64,000 nucleotides of DNA from Peribacillus simplex (GTDB taxonomy: Bacteria > Bacillota > Bacilli > Bacillales > DSM-1321). The notes beneath the pieces were generated by a model that searched no databases, was not told where the DNA came from, and was given only the letters and a program-made list of their open reading frames with translations. This document shows, one piece after another, positions 1-8,714 of the stretch; within the stretch, counting starts at the first letter, position 1, and every line of letters starts with the position of its first letter. Made by a program: the position numbers and the translations under genes. Location of the stretch: the NCBI RefSeq assembly GCF_001578185.1, contig NZ_CP011008.1:4058001-4122000 (forward strand), read 5' to 3'.

Positions 1-416
1 AAGGGGTCACACAATCCGTTGGGGATATCACCGATATTGTCACCGCTATTCAAACAGATTCAAAAACGGTCGTCCACTCCCTGGAAGATGGTTATACACA
101 GGTGGATGAAGGCACGAAACAGATTACGCTCACCGGCCAAACCTTTGAAACAATCAATCACTCTGTCGGGAATATGGGAATGAAAATACAGCATATTACA
201 GCTGAATTGAACTATATCTCCAAAAATAGTAAAGAAATCAATCAGGCCATCGAAGATATCGCAGCCGTTACTGAAGAGTCCGCGGCAGGAATCGAACAAG
301 TTTCTGCCTCCGCTCAACAATCCAGCTCTTCGATGGATGAAATCACGAATCATGCCTGTGAACTCGCATCTTCCGCTGAACTGCTAACCGAACAGGTCAA
401 GAAATTCCAATTATGA
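1..416 (+). CDS. Methyl-accepting chemotaxis protein, C-terminal part (gene starts before the window)
   Basis: The reading frame is open from the first bases to a TGA at 414-416, so only the last ~138 residues are present. The protein is the cytoplasmic signalling end of a chemoreceptor, which passes ligand signals to CheA/CheW. It is a continuous amphipathic helix with the receptor-tail pattern AVTEESAAGIEQVSASAQQ, rich in Ala, Ser, Glu and Gln, and ends in an EQVKKF-type tail. The ligand-binding part, HAMP domain and signalling hairpin tip lie mostly outside the window, so the stimulus cannot be guessed. A strong terminator follows directly. Confidence 0.9.
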   Translation, partial: GVTQSVGDITDIVTAIQTDSKTVVHSLEDGYTQVDEGTKQITLTGQTFETINHSVGNMGMKIQHITAELNYISKNSKEINQAIEDIAAVTEESAAGIEQVSASAQQSSSSMDEITNHACELASSAELLTEQVKKFQL

Positions 417-421
417 TACTA

Positions 422-463
422 GAAAATTTCCCGTCACTTGAACGCGGGAAATTTTCTTTTTCT
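422..463 (+). terminator. Rho-independent terminator after the chemoreceptor gene
   Basis: A 12-bp stem (GAAAATTTCCCG with CGGGAAATTTTC) and a short loop are followed by a T-rich run, six bases after the stop codon. Confidence 0.9.
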
Positions 464-907
464 CCCCTTCATGGTGATTGTTTCGTTTTCGTGTATTTGG
501 GGTATAAAAGACTATACGCATTAATAATCATGAAAAGTTAATAATCATGAAAAGAAAAATCTATCAAAAGGGTTGGAAGTGAATATTTTCTTTTGTTTTC
601 AGAATATTTAGTGTATAATGAATTTATTAGGAATATTCTTACTGAAATACTTCTCACTTCCAATACCCACTTACTGGAAATCACCAGTACAAGAACTCAC
701 TTGATCCAGCATTTCATTTCAACCCAATGCACGGGCCCTTATACTCAGTAAGGTTCATTGCACGCTTTCTTGCAAACCAAACAATTCACAACTTTTTTCA
801 CACAAAAAGCATAAATTTCACTCCAAAATTGTAAAAAAAGGTTAAATTTCGCCAATAATGTGTTACTATTAAACCAAGACCTTTTAACCCCACAAGGAGG
901 AATTCAT
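464..907. other. AT-rich intergenic region without a recognisable gene
   Basis: No supported ORF. The last part, about 840-870, has a weak sigma-A-like pair (TTAAAT and TACTAT, 17 bp apart) that could drive the small gene at 908. The rest shows only short AT-rich runs and no convincing hairpin. Confidence 0.4.
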
Positions 908-1120
908 ATGAAACGTTTTTTCAAATTCATAGCAGATTTTAACGAAAGAAAAGCACTAGATCGGAAAAACAACAAATTCTTTCGCAAAGAATACGAAAAT
1001 TATATGAAGATGAATTCTGAAAATCAAGGTAGGAGGAGATTAGCTCCTAGACTTTATGTGATTGAAGGCGGTAAAAAAGGCCCCAACATTGAAATTTCTG
1101 ACAGAAAAAAATCCAGTTAA
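908..1120 (+). CDS. Small basic protein of unknown function (70 aa)
   Basis: Not recognised. The start at 908 is chosen because AAGGAGG lies 8 bases upstream; an in-frame extension to 860 has no ribosome site. The 70 residues are strongly basic and hydrophilic, with no signal peptide, membrane segment or cysteine. The N-terminus is aromatic and basic (MKRFFKFIADF), followed by a charged, probably helical stretch and a Lys-rich tail. It stands alone, with terminators before and after. The excellent ribosome site and isolated transcription unit make it a plausible real gene. A DNA- or membrane-associated role is possible, but nothing in the sequence demonstrates it. Confidence 0.65.
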   Translation: MKRFFKFIADFNERKALDRKNNKFFRKEYENYMKMNSENQGRRRLAPRLYVIEGGKKGPNIEISDRKKSS

Positions 1121-1237
1121 CCTGATCCCTTCAAAAAATAAGCTACTAATGTTGTAGTTTATACCCTACAAACGTCACAATCTCCATGATAAACGGAGAT
1201 TCATTACCCATATCATTCTTTTAAAATATAAAAGCCG

Positions 1238-1270
1238 AAAGCTCAGATATACTTCTGAGCTTTTTTTATT
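1238..1270 (+). terminator. Terminator after the 70-aa gene
   Basis: The stem AAAGCTCAG / CTGAGCTTT with an 8-base loop is followed by TTTTATTTT. Confidence 0.85.
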
Positions 1271-1911
1271 TTGCTTATTTCTATTAACACTATATTAATA
1301 GAAGTAACTAGGTATTTTTTAAATAAATTGGATTAACCTTAGTTTATTTCATGTTTTAGGTAAAAGTCACAATATAGGCCCACGGGTATTTTTCTAGAAA
1401 AAAACCCAAAACTTACAAAAAAAGAGATGTGTTCTTTTACTCATCTTTGGCCATATTCAAAAAAGTCCGACTACATGTGTCTATAGATGCACTATCTTAC
1501 ATTGAATGACAAATACGTAAATATTGTAACGTTTAGGTCAAATTAATGGGTATAAACAATCAATAAATTGTAATAACCCACACTTTTAATAACAATTCAT
1601 TATACAAATACAGCTATTAAGAATCAGGTTCAAATGCCTATAAAACTATTTTAATTGTATTCATAATGGCCATTTATTAAACTTTCCATATTTTAGTGTA
1701 AATAAATCAAGGTTTTACTCGACTTTCTCCATATCTTTGGACTCATAAAACATTTTATTCCATTAGATACTATTACACTCCTATATACATTTTTTGCAAA
1801 AAGCTGACAACAGTTATATTACGATAGAATAATTGGCTCTTGCCTATTAAGTTTAAAATCATGTAGTGTGTATTCAGTAAATCAAATATTTAAAAAAAGA
1901 GAGGTTAAAAA
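1271..1911. other. Long AT-rich region upstream of the capsule operon
   Basis: About 640 bp without a supported ORF on either strand and very A+T-rich compared with the genes around it. It must contain the promoter and any regulator sites for capBCADE, but I see no clear sigma-A pair, riboswitch fold or terminator. Long AT-rich, curved-looking leaders are typical of capsule genes under complex control (AtxA/Acp in B. anthracis, DegU/SwrA in B. subtilis). Applying that here is inference. Confidence 0.4.
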
Positions 1912-3093
1912 ATGGCACCAATATTTATTTGTGCGATCTTTTTACTTGGCTATGGCATCTTCGAACAAAGACGCCATCAGAAGCGTCTCGATTCCATTCC
2001 GGTACGTGTGAATGTAAATGGTATTCGAGGCAAATCGACTGTAACACGTCTAATAACAGGTGTGATCCAGGAAGCTAAGTACAAAACAGTAGGTAAAACA
2101 ACCGGAACATCAGCTAGAATGATCTACTGGTTTACCGACAAAGAAAAACCGATTAAACGCCGCCCAGAGGGACCGAACATTGGAGAACAACGGCGTGTAG
2201 TTAAAGAAGTAGCAGATTTAGGAACGGAAGCACTTGTTTGTGAATGTATGGCCGTACAGCCTGACTATCAATTAATCTTCCAAAATAAAATGATCCAAGC
2301 AAACATTGGGGTCATCGTGAATGTATTAGAAGACCATATGGATGTCATGGGACCGACAATGGATGAGGTTGCAGAAGCCTTTACAGCTACAATCCCTTAT
2401 AATGGTCACTTGATTACCATTGAAAGTGAATATTTGGACTTCTTCAAGAAAATTGCCAAAGAACGCAACTCAAAAGTGATCGTTGCAGATAATTCAAGAA
2501 TCTCTGAAGACTTCTTGCGCGAATTCGATTATATGGTATTTCCGGATAACGCATCACTGGCTTTGGCTGTTGCAGAAGCTTTAGGCATTGATGAAAAAAC
2601 AGCTTTTCGCGGCATGTTAAATGCGCATCCAGATCCAGGGGCCATGCGGATCACCAGATTTGGAGATCCAGTCAAGCCAACTTTCTTTGTCAATGGCTTT
2701 GCTGCAAACGACGCGGCATCGACGCTGAACATCTGGGATCGTGTCAAAACGTTCGGATACAGCACAGAACCTCCTATCGTCATCATGAACTGCCGTGCTG
2801 ACCGTGTGGACCGTACAGAGCAGTTTGCAAGAGATGTATTGCCTTACATTAAATCTGAAATCGTCATTGCCATTGGTGAAACTACATCACCAATAACAAA
2901 GGTATTCGAGCAAGGTAATTTGGATACAAAAGAATATTGGGATTTGGAAAACTGGTCAACTGAAGAAATCGTGGCCCGTCTCCGCCCATTGATGAAAAAT
3001 CGCATCGTCTACGGTGTCGGGAATATTCACGGCGCAGCGGAACCATTAATTGAAGCATTCATGAAATCTAAAACAAAGCAGAAAGCAAGTTAA
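1912..3093 (+). CDS. capB: Poly-gamma-glutamate synthase subunit CapB/PgsB
   Basis: ATP-dependent amide ligase that elongates poly-gamma-glutamate at the membrane. The 393-aa protein has the family's usual length. It begins with a hydrophobic membrane anchor (residues ~2-16), then the Mur-ligase-like phosphate-binding loop NGIRGKST at residues 36-43. Further Mur-like motifs follow, such as VIVNVLEDHMDVMG, and conserved ends such as MNCRADR and YGVGNIHG. The start has a GAGAGG ribosome site. It is the first gene of a five-gene operon in the B. anthracis order B-C-A-D-E, with 15 bp to capC. No truncation or missing motif is seen. Confidence 0.97.
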   Translation: MAPIFICAIFLLGYGIFEQRRHQKRLDSIPVRVNVNGIRGKSTVTRLITGVIQEAKYKTVGKTTGTSARMIYWFTDKEKPIKRRPEGPNIGEQRRVVKEVADLGTEALVCECMAVQPDYQLIFQNKMIQANIGVIVNVLEDHMDVMGPTMDEVAEAFTATIPYNGHLITIESEYLDFFKKIAKERNSKVIVADNSRISEDFLREFDYMVFPDNASLALAVAEALGIDEKTAFRGMLNAHPDPGAMRITRFGDPVKPTFFVNGFAANDAASTLNIWDRVKTFGYSTEPPIVIMNCRADRVDRTEQFARDVLPYIKSEIVIAIGETTSPITKVFEQGNLDTKEYWDLENWSTEEIVARLRPLMKNRIVYGVGNIHGAAEPLIEAFMKSKTKQKAS

Positions 3094-3108
3094 GTAGGAG
3101 GAACCTTA

Positions 3109-3558
3109 ATGTTTGGATCGGATTTATATGTAGCACTAGTACTGGGAGTAACGCTTAGCCTTATATTTTCAGAAAAAACGGGTGTCGTACCCGCAGGACT
3201 TATTGTGCCAGGTTATTTGGCATTAGTATTTGATCAATGGGAAATCATGCTGGTCATCTTGGTCATTAGTGTAGTAACTTATTTAATCGTCACTCACGGC
3301 CTTTCAAGATGGGTGATTTTATATGGAAGAAGAAAATTCGCAGCCATGATGGTGACCGGGATTTGCCTGAAACTCCTATTGGACATGGTCTACCCCGTCA
3401 TGCCATTTGAAATATTCGAGTTTCGGGGAATCGGTATAATCGTACCCGGATTGATAGCGAATACCATTCAAAGACAAGGAATGCCATTGACACTTGGCAG
3501 CACGCTTTTATTATCCGGCTTAACTTTCGGTTTAATGAACGTGTACTACCTATTCTGA
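3109..3558 (+). CDS. capC: Poly-gamma-glutamate synthesis membrane subunit CapC/PgsC
   Basis: Integral membrane partner of CapB; family knowledge places CapB-CapC as the catalytic core of the synthase. The 149 residues are almost entirely hydrophobic with about four to five membrane segments. They carry the family phrases EKTGVVPAGLIVPGYLAL near the N-terminus and GIIVPGLIANTIQRQG near residue 110. A GTAGGAGG-like ribosome site precedes the ATG. The stop codon (3556-3558) overlaps the ribosome site of capA, suggesting translational coupling. Confidence 0.96.
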   Translation: MFGSDLYVALVLGVTLSLIFSEKTGVVPAGLIVPGYLALVFDQWEIMLVILVISVVTYLIVTHGLSRWVILYGRRKFAAMMVTGICLKLLLDMVYPVMPFEIFEFRGIGIIVPGLIANTIQRQGMPLTLGSTLLLSGLTFGLMNVYYLF

Positions 3559-3568
3559 GGTGCAAAAA

Positions 3569-4870
3569 ATGAAACGGACTTTAAATGCAAAAGAAAAAAC
3601 ACTTATCTTTATTAAACGTACGAAGAAACAGAATCTTAAATACACTGGAATCATACTACCTATATTACTAATCGCTTTAGTCATTACCACTTGGATGGGA
3701 CGGGCTGAAGAAGTGAAAACACCTGCTTCAAAAACTGATCAACCATTGACGATGACAATGGTCGGTGATGTGATGATGGGACGTAATGTTGAAGAAGTGA
3801 CGGAAAAGCACGGGTATGATTACCTCTTCCGTTATATGAAACCCTATTTTGCCGATTCAGACTATGTCAGTGGGAATTATGAACATCCCGTTTTAAAAGA
3901 AGAGGCATCCAACTACAAGGAAGCAGACACGGCCATCAGGTTAAACTCCAATAATAGTGGTGTGAAAGCCGTTAAAGATGCTGGCTTCTCTGTGATGAAT
4001 TTGGCCAATAACCATATGATGGACTTCGAAGAACGAGGACTGCTTGACACGATTGATGAATTCAAAACTGCAGATATGAACTATGTCGGTGTTGGATCGA
4101 ACACTGCCGAAGCTAAAAATAGCATCGACTATGCGGATGTTAATGGCGTCCGTGTCGCAACACTTGGCTTTACAGATGTTTACGGTAAGGATGCCGTGCC
4201 AAAAAGTAATAAAGCCGGGATATTGAACACCAACCCTGATTTATTATTTGAAATGATTGAAAAAGCAAAGGATGCCAAGCAAGGCAACGCAGACTTGGTT
4301 GTGGTGAATGTTCACTGGGGAATAGAGTATTCAACATCTACAACCGCTCGTCAAACAGAATTGGCTAAAGCAATAATCGATGCGGGAGCTGATATCATCA
4401 TCGGCCATCACCCCCATGTGCTTCAATCGTTTGATGTTTATAAAGATGGAGTCATTTTCTATAGCTTAGGAAACTTCATTTTCGATCAAGGCTGGACACG
4501 CACGAAGGATTCAGCAATGGTTCAATACCATTTAGCGGAAGACGGAAAAGCTACGGTCGATGTCGTTCCACTGCAAATTGAAGAAGCAACACCAAGGCCA
4601 GCTACCTCTTCAATCGACAAATCACGTGTTTACCGTCAGTTGACGAAGGAAACAAGTGAAAAAGCCCAATGGTCGAAAAAAGAGGATCACATCGAGATTA
4701 CATTGGATCACAAGAAAGTAATCGACCATAAAGTTCAACGTGAGCAAGAAGAAAAGGCAGCGAAAGAAAAGAAAGCTGCACAAGAAGAAAAAGCAGCAAA
4801 AGAAAAGAAAGCTGCACAAGAGAAACAAGAAGTAAAAGCTACACCACAGAACATACAACCCATTCAGTAA
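3569..4870 (+). CDS. capA: Poly-gamma-glutamate export/assembly protein CapA/PgsA
   Basis: Membrane-anchored subunit required for PGA polymerisation or export. The ATG at 3569 is preferred over an in-frame GTG at 3560 because TGAGGTG at 3556-3562 then sits 6-7 bases upstream. The 433-aa protein has one N-terminal membrane segment (~25-45), then the CapA metallophosphatase-like domain. Its motifs are MVGDVMMGRN, SGNYEHPV, NLANNHMMDF, VNVHWGIEY, IIGHHPHVLQ and YSLGNFIFDQ. The tail is unusual: about 45 residues of Lys/Glu/Ala/Gln low complexity, with a 12-residue unit (EEKAAKEKKAAQ) repeated in tandem. It could be a charged coiled coil contacting the wall or the anionic polymer. Confidence 0.96.
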   Translation: MKRTLNAKEKTLIFIKRTKKQNLKYTGIILPILLIALVITTWMGRAEEVKTPASKTDQPLTMTMVGDVMMGRNVEEVTEKHGYDYLFRYMKPYFADSDYVSGNYEHPVLKEEASNYKEADTAIRLNSNNSGVKAVKDAGFSVMNLANNHMMDFEERGLLDTIDEFKTADMNYVGVGSNTAEAKNSIDYADVNGVRVATLGFTDVYGKDAVPKSNKAGILNTNPDLLFEMIEKAKDAKQGNADLVVVNVHWGIEYSTSTTARQTELAKAIIDAGADIIIGHHPHVLQSFDVYKDGVIFYSLGNFIFDQGWTRTKDSAMVQYHLAEDGKATVDVVPLQIEEATPRPATSSIDKSRVYRQLTKETSEKAQWSKKEDHIEITLDHKKVIDHKVQREQEEKAAKEKKAAQEEKAAKEKKAAQEKQEVKATPQNIQPIQ

Positions 4871-4936
4871 GGAACGATTGGATACTATGTGAAAAGTGAA
4901 ACAACTTGGAAGCTCAACGAACAGGGGGAATAATCG

Positions 4937-6520
4937 ATGATTAATCGTATGACGGGAAAAGTATTCATTTCCCTTTGCATGCTCATATATTTAGCTGGAT
5001 GTTCGAAGACACCCCCTATTTCTGACACGAATGATCCGATAAAGAGTAAAACGGAACAATCATATGGGGTCAGTTCTTCAAACCCAATCGCAATAGATGT
5101 CGGGATGGAAATATTGGATAACGGCGGAACAGCGGCGGATGCCGCAATTGCGGTATCCTATGTATTAGGTGTAGTCGAACCTTTTGGATCTGGCGTGGGT
5201 GGCGGCGGCGGTATGCTGATTACCCCTGGATCCGGAGACCCCAATTTTATCGATTATCGTGAATCCTCTCCGGAAGACCCAAGTTCAAGACACAATGCGG
5301 GGATTCCTGGCTTAGTGGCCGGCATGCAGGTTATAAGCGATAAGTATGGGAGCGTACCAATAGCAGATCTTCTTCAGCCGGCGATAGATTTGGCTGAAGG
5401 AGGTTTTAAAGTGGACGCAACGTTATCATCACGCTTAGAAGCAGCTCAGCCAAGGGTCTATTCCGATAACACTTCACTTTTTTATCCTGATGGTGATGCC
5501 ATTGAACCAGGCAAAACCCTCATCCAAAAAAGACTTGCTGAAACATTGAAGAAGATTCAACAGGAAGGTCCTGATGGTTTTTATAAAGGGAAAATTGCAC
5601 GGGATATTAAAAGAAAAACAGACATCGACTTGATGGATTTAAAGCGCTATGAGGTGAAAGAACGTACCCCGGTCCAAGGAACATTTGCCGGTTATGACGT
5701 TTTTACAGCCCCTCCTCCCTTTTCCGGGATTACAGTTCTTGAAATGTTAAAGCTCGCCGAGGAAACCAACCTGGGCGAGTCTTCAAGCAAATCAGATTAT
5801 ATGAAAATCCTGGGTGGCATCACAAATACTGCTTATCAAGATCGATCAGCACATACTGGTGATGGAATAAGTCACTCTAAGGCTGAACAATTGCTCTCAC
5901 CCATTCACTTGAATAATCTTAAAAATAAGATCAATAGTGGAAGTTGGAAAAATGAGGAAGCGTTTGGTTCCGAAGAACATGAAAGCACGACACATTTTGT
6001 GATCATGGACAAATATGGCACTGTCGTTTCCACAACAAATACACTCAGTAACTTTTTCGGATCTGGTGACTATACGAATGGCTTTTTCCTTAACGATCAA
6101 TTGAAAAATTTCCGGGCCGGCCTGAATTCTCAAGAGGCATATAAACGGTCAAGAACTTTCACCGCACCAACCATTCTTAAGAAACCAGGGAAGGAATCGA
6201 TTGGGATCGGCTCACCCGGCGGTGATAGGATTCCTCAAGTATTAATGCAGGTCCTTTATTCATATACAGAGAATGAAGGCTCATTTCAGGATATCATCGA
6301 CCGTAATCGGTTCGTCTTTGATAGAAAGAAAATTTATACGGAATCCAGGCTTTCGAATGAAATAATATCCGACTTGGAAAATTCAGGATACGAAGTCATT
6401 CAGAAGATTTCACCCATGTATTATGGCGGGGTTCAAGTACTCGTTAAAAACGAGAAAGACGGACGACTATCCGGAGCTGGAGATAAAAGAAGACATGGAA
6501 GCTGGAAAGCGCGGCAATAA
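4937..6520 (+). CDS. capD: Capsule gamma-glutamyltranspeptidase CapD
   Basis: In B. anthracis CapD is an Ntn hydrolase that cleaves itself and then transfers PGA chains to peptidoglycan, or hydrolyses them. This 527-aa protein has the same length. A lipoprotein signal (residues 1-22, lipobox LAGC) implies attachment to the outer membrane face. The gamma-glutamyltranspeptidase fold is recognisable from NGGTAADAAIAVSYVLGVVEP, the glycine-rich GSGVGGGGG and the C-terminal GSPGGDRIPQ. The autocleavage nucleophile falls in ESTTHF, with threonines at 351-352, the position expected from CapD. It follows capA by 66 bp with a GGGGG ribosome site. Its presence argues for a wall-anchored rather than released polymer. 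Confidence 0.95.
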   Translation: MINRMTGKVFISLCMLIYLAGCSKTPPISDTNDPIKSKTEQSYGVSSSNPIAIDVGMEILDNGGTAADAAIAVSYVLGVVEPFGSGVGGGGGMLITPGSGDPNFIDYRESSPEDPSSRHNAGIPGLVAGMQVISDKYGSVPIADLLQPAIDLAEGGFKVDATLSSRLEAAQPRVYSDNTSLFYPDGDAIEPGKTLIQKRLAETLKKIQQEGPDGFYKGKIARDIKRKTDIDLMDLKRYEVKERTPVQGTFAGYDVFTAPPPFSGITVLEMLKLAEETNLGESSSKSDYMKILGGITNTAYQDRSAHTGDGISHSKAEQLLSPIHLNNLKNKINSGSWKNEEAFGSEEHESTTHFVIMDKYGTVVSTTNTLSNFFGSGDYTNGFFLNDQLKNFRAGLNSQEAYKRSRTFTAPTILKKPGKESIGIGSPGGDRIPQVLMQVLYSYTENEGSFQDIIDRNRFVFDRKKIYTESRLSNEIISDLENSGYEVIQKISPMYYGGVQVLVKNEKDGRLSGAGDKRRHGSWKARQ

Positions 6521-6588
6521 AAATGCTTATCCAGCTTCTCCTTTCAAATACCATATGAACTTTAGTAATGCATAAGGGGACTTAGAAT

Positions 6589-6738
6589 ATGAATATCGTA
6601 AAAAAAATAACAAGCTGGGTTATACCTGTAGTTCTTATAGCAGCCCTGCTTGTGACCAGTAATATGTTCAAACGCACGGAAACTTTAACACCCGATGAGC
6701 AAAAGAAAATAGAACAATATACGACTATCGAAAAATAA
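6589..6738 (+). CDS. capE: Small capsule operon protein CapE/PgsE (49 aa)
   Basis: The gene starts with ATG at 6589 behind AAGGGGA and ends at TAA 6736-6738. The 49-residue product has one membrane segment (WVIPVVLIAALLVTSN, about residues 10-25) and a short charged C-terminus outside. Size, topology and position as the last gene match the ~47-aa CapE of B. anthracis and PgsE of B. subtilis, which are needed for efficient PGA production. Genes this short are easily missed by automatic annotation. A terminator follows immediately. Confidence 0.9.
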   Translation: MNIVKKITSWVIPVVLIAALLVTSNMFKRTETLTPDEQKKIEQYTTIEK

Positions 6739-6770
6739 AAAAGCTGGGGCTTCCCCGCTTTTTTTTTATT
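6737..6770 (+). terminator. Terminator of the capBCADE operon
   Basis: AAAAAAGC-GGGG pairs with CCCCGCTTTTTT around a CTT loop, with one bulged T, and is followed by a long T run. It overlaps the capE stop codon. Confidence 0.88.
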
Positions 6771-6824
6771 TTTGCTTTCAACGGGTATAGAATATAAATA
6801 GGCTACAGATACGGGAGGATAACC

Positions 6825-7448
6825 ATGAAAAGCTATACTGATTTTGCTGAACTGCAGCAAAATGAACACGAATACCTTGATTACCGCATCATCGTTCATC
6901 ATAGGATACCTGATATTGCAGTCTTAGCCATACATGGCGGGAATATCGAACCAGGCACTAGCGAGATTGCTGCCGCCCTTGGAGAAAGGCTTTGTGCAAG
7001 CACATATCTATTCGAAGGTCTTAAACCAAGAGGAAACCAGGTACTTCATATAACATCCAACTTATTCAATGAACCGATCGGCGTTTCAATGGCAGCGAAC
7101 GCACAGACCATCCTTTCCATCCATGGCCACTACGACGTTCATAACGCGCTGGTGTACATTGGAGGACGGAATGAACCCTATAAGAACTTGATTCAACATT
7201 CACTCAATGAAGCTGGATTTCAAACTGAAGACGCACCGCAGCACCTTTCAGGCATGAATGGAAACAACATTACCAACACATCCAAAACGGGTGCAGGCGT
7301 GCAATTGGAGCTTTCGACGAAGCTTAGAAAAAGCTTATTCAAAGGTAATGACTTTACCAGTAAAAACAGGGTAAAGCCCTTGGATCTTTTTAATCGGTTC
7401 GTTCGTGCCCTTGAAAATGCGACTCTGGAATATAAACAGGTTGAATGA
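6825..7448 (+). CDS. Poly-gamma-glutamate hydrolase family protein (YjqB/YndL/PghP type)
   Basis: This 207-aa cytosol-type protein belongs to the zinc-dependent gamma-PGA hydrolase family first known from phage PghP and B. subtilis YjqB, YmaC and YndL. Signatures are AIHGGNIEPGTSEIA near residues 31-45, with the zinc-ligand His and Glu, then SIHGHYD around 104-110 and QLELSTKLR near the end. No signal peptide is seen. GGGAGG precedes the ATG. Location 86 bp after the capsule operon terminator suggests it degrades or trims the same polymer. Without a secretion signal it may act on intracellular oligomers or after lysis. Confidence 0.9.
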   Translation: MKSYTDFAELQQNEHEYLDYRIIVHHRIPDIAVLAIHGGNIEPGTSEIAAALGERLCASTYLFEGLKPRGNQVLHITSNLFNEPIGVSMAANAQTILSIHGHYDVHNALVYIGGRNEPYKNLIQHSLNEAGFQTEDAPQHLSGMNGNNITNTSKTGAGVQLELSTKLRKSLFKGNDFTSKNRVKPLDLFNRFVRALENATLEYKQVE

Positions 7449-7511
7449 TCTTCCCTATCGTCTTTTTTAAAAGAGGCTACCAGCAACACTCAAGCAGGCT
7501 TCCTATTCTTC

Positions 7512-8714
7512 TTAGTTCATAAGGCCTTCAACTTGACCGAAACTTTCGAACTTCTCGGCAAAATAAGCTGATGAAAGGTTGGAAATATGAACGCCTGCGT
7601 TTTCCGTTGTATTGAGAAAACGGCCATCCCCTAGGTAAATGCCTACATGGGTCACACCCAGCCTTGTACCTGTGTCCCTAAAAAATACTAAATCCCCTGC
7701 CTTTGGTTCTTCGATTTTGGGCAGCAATGAGTAGTAGTCCGCTGCGGAACCTCGTTTTACTGAAAGGCCCTGCTCTTTCATGACCCAATAGATGAAGCCG
7801 CTGCAATCCATTCCGATCATCGGATCCTCCTCCCCGAAAACAAAGGTGAATCCGCGTAGGGTGTATCCATACTTAATTACATCATATGCTTTATCATATG
7901 CAGCTTCTTGGTTTACATAAAACGGATACAACGGGTTGCTGTATAGTTGTAGATACTGTCCTTGCATCAACTCATCAGTCGGTAAAGCGTTACGATTTTT
8001 AATCGTATTCACGGAAATTCCATAATTTTCCGAAATCCTTTTAAGCGTTTCACCATTTCGGACGATATGTTCTCCTTTAGGAGTGTATGTTTTATACTCA
8101 ATTTGGTATTTTGCAAAATAATTTTCTGTGCTGGATCTAACCTGAACCGTTTCTGCACCATATCCAGAATTGACAAATTGGTTTTCGCCGAGATAAATAC
8201 CTGCAGTCACAACCTTTAAGCTGTCTTTTTCCAGGAAGAATATAATATCTCCAGTTTTCGGAGTGGTGGTATCCATCCCTTGCTTATAAAAGCCATCTAC
8301 TGTTAAACGGTCGATCGGCACACTTTGCCGGGAAAGCACCCAATGAATCAGTCCGCTGGAATCAAACCCTTTTTCAGGTGTCTCTTCTCCTGCTGTCTTT
8401 TTAAACCCTACAAAGGTTTTCGCATAGTTCGCAATTTGTTTTCCTCTCTCCGACCATTGATAAATGGAAGGAGTATAAGCAGTTTGAATGATCGTCAACT
8501 TTTGACCCACATATAACTGATCATCCGGTAAACCATTCGTTTTCATTAATTGCTCCTTCGATATATCATAAGCCTTGGCAATCGATTCCACCGTTTCATT
8601 AGAAATTACAGTATGCACACGATCTGCCGCCTCGACCTTTAAACCAGGTAAGAAAGTGAAACTAACCATGAATACCAATAAAATTACCATATAGCTTAAT
8701 TTTCCTTTAAACAT
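7512..8714 (-). CDS. Secreted LysM - double NlpC/P60 cell-wall or PGA hydrolase
   Basis: A 400-aa exported protein with a signal peptide at 1-29, LysM at ~32-76, NlpC/P60 copy 1 at ~85-205, LysM at ~216-260 and NlpC/P60 copy 2 at ~268-395. Copy 2 has a complete active site: DCSG with Cys304, THVG with His356 and Asn368. Copy 1 has lost both key residues: DSSG with Ser119 for Cys, and Thr170 for His. It is probably a non-catalytic binding domain. Family knowledge allows D,L-endopeptidase activity on peptidoglycan or, as for B. subtilis PgdS beside its pgs operon, gamma-PGA hydrolysis. The position facing the capsule genes favours the second slightly. Confidence 0.88.
   Translation of the reverse strand: MFKGKLSYMVILLVFMVSFTFLPGLKVEAADRVHTVISNETVESIAKAYDISKEQLMKTNGLPDDQLYVGQKLTIIQTAYTPSIYQWSERGKQIANYAKTFVGFKKTAGEETPEKGFDSSGLIHWVLSRQSVPIDRLTVDGFYKQGMDTTTPKTGDIIFFLEKDSLKVVTAGIYLGENQFVNSGYGAETVQVRSSTENYFAKYQIEYKTYTPKGEHIVRNGETLKRISENYGISVNTIKNRNALPTDELMQGQYLQLYSNPLYPFYVNQEAAYDKAYDVIKYGYTLRGFTFVFGEEDPMIGMDCSGFIYWVMKEQGLSVKRGSAADYYSLLPKIEEPKAGDLVFFRDTGTRLGVTHVGIYLGDGRFLNTTENAGVHISNLSSAYFAEKFESFGQVEGLMN

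Noticed and set aside
4622..4858. Minus-strand ORF rich in Phe, Leu and Cys
   Set aside because: It is the complement of the Lys/Glu/Ala-rich tail of CapA, a typical shadow.
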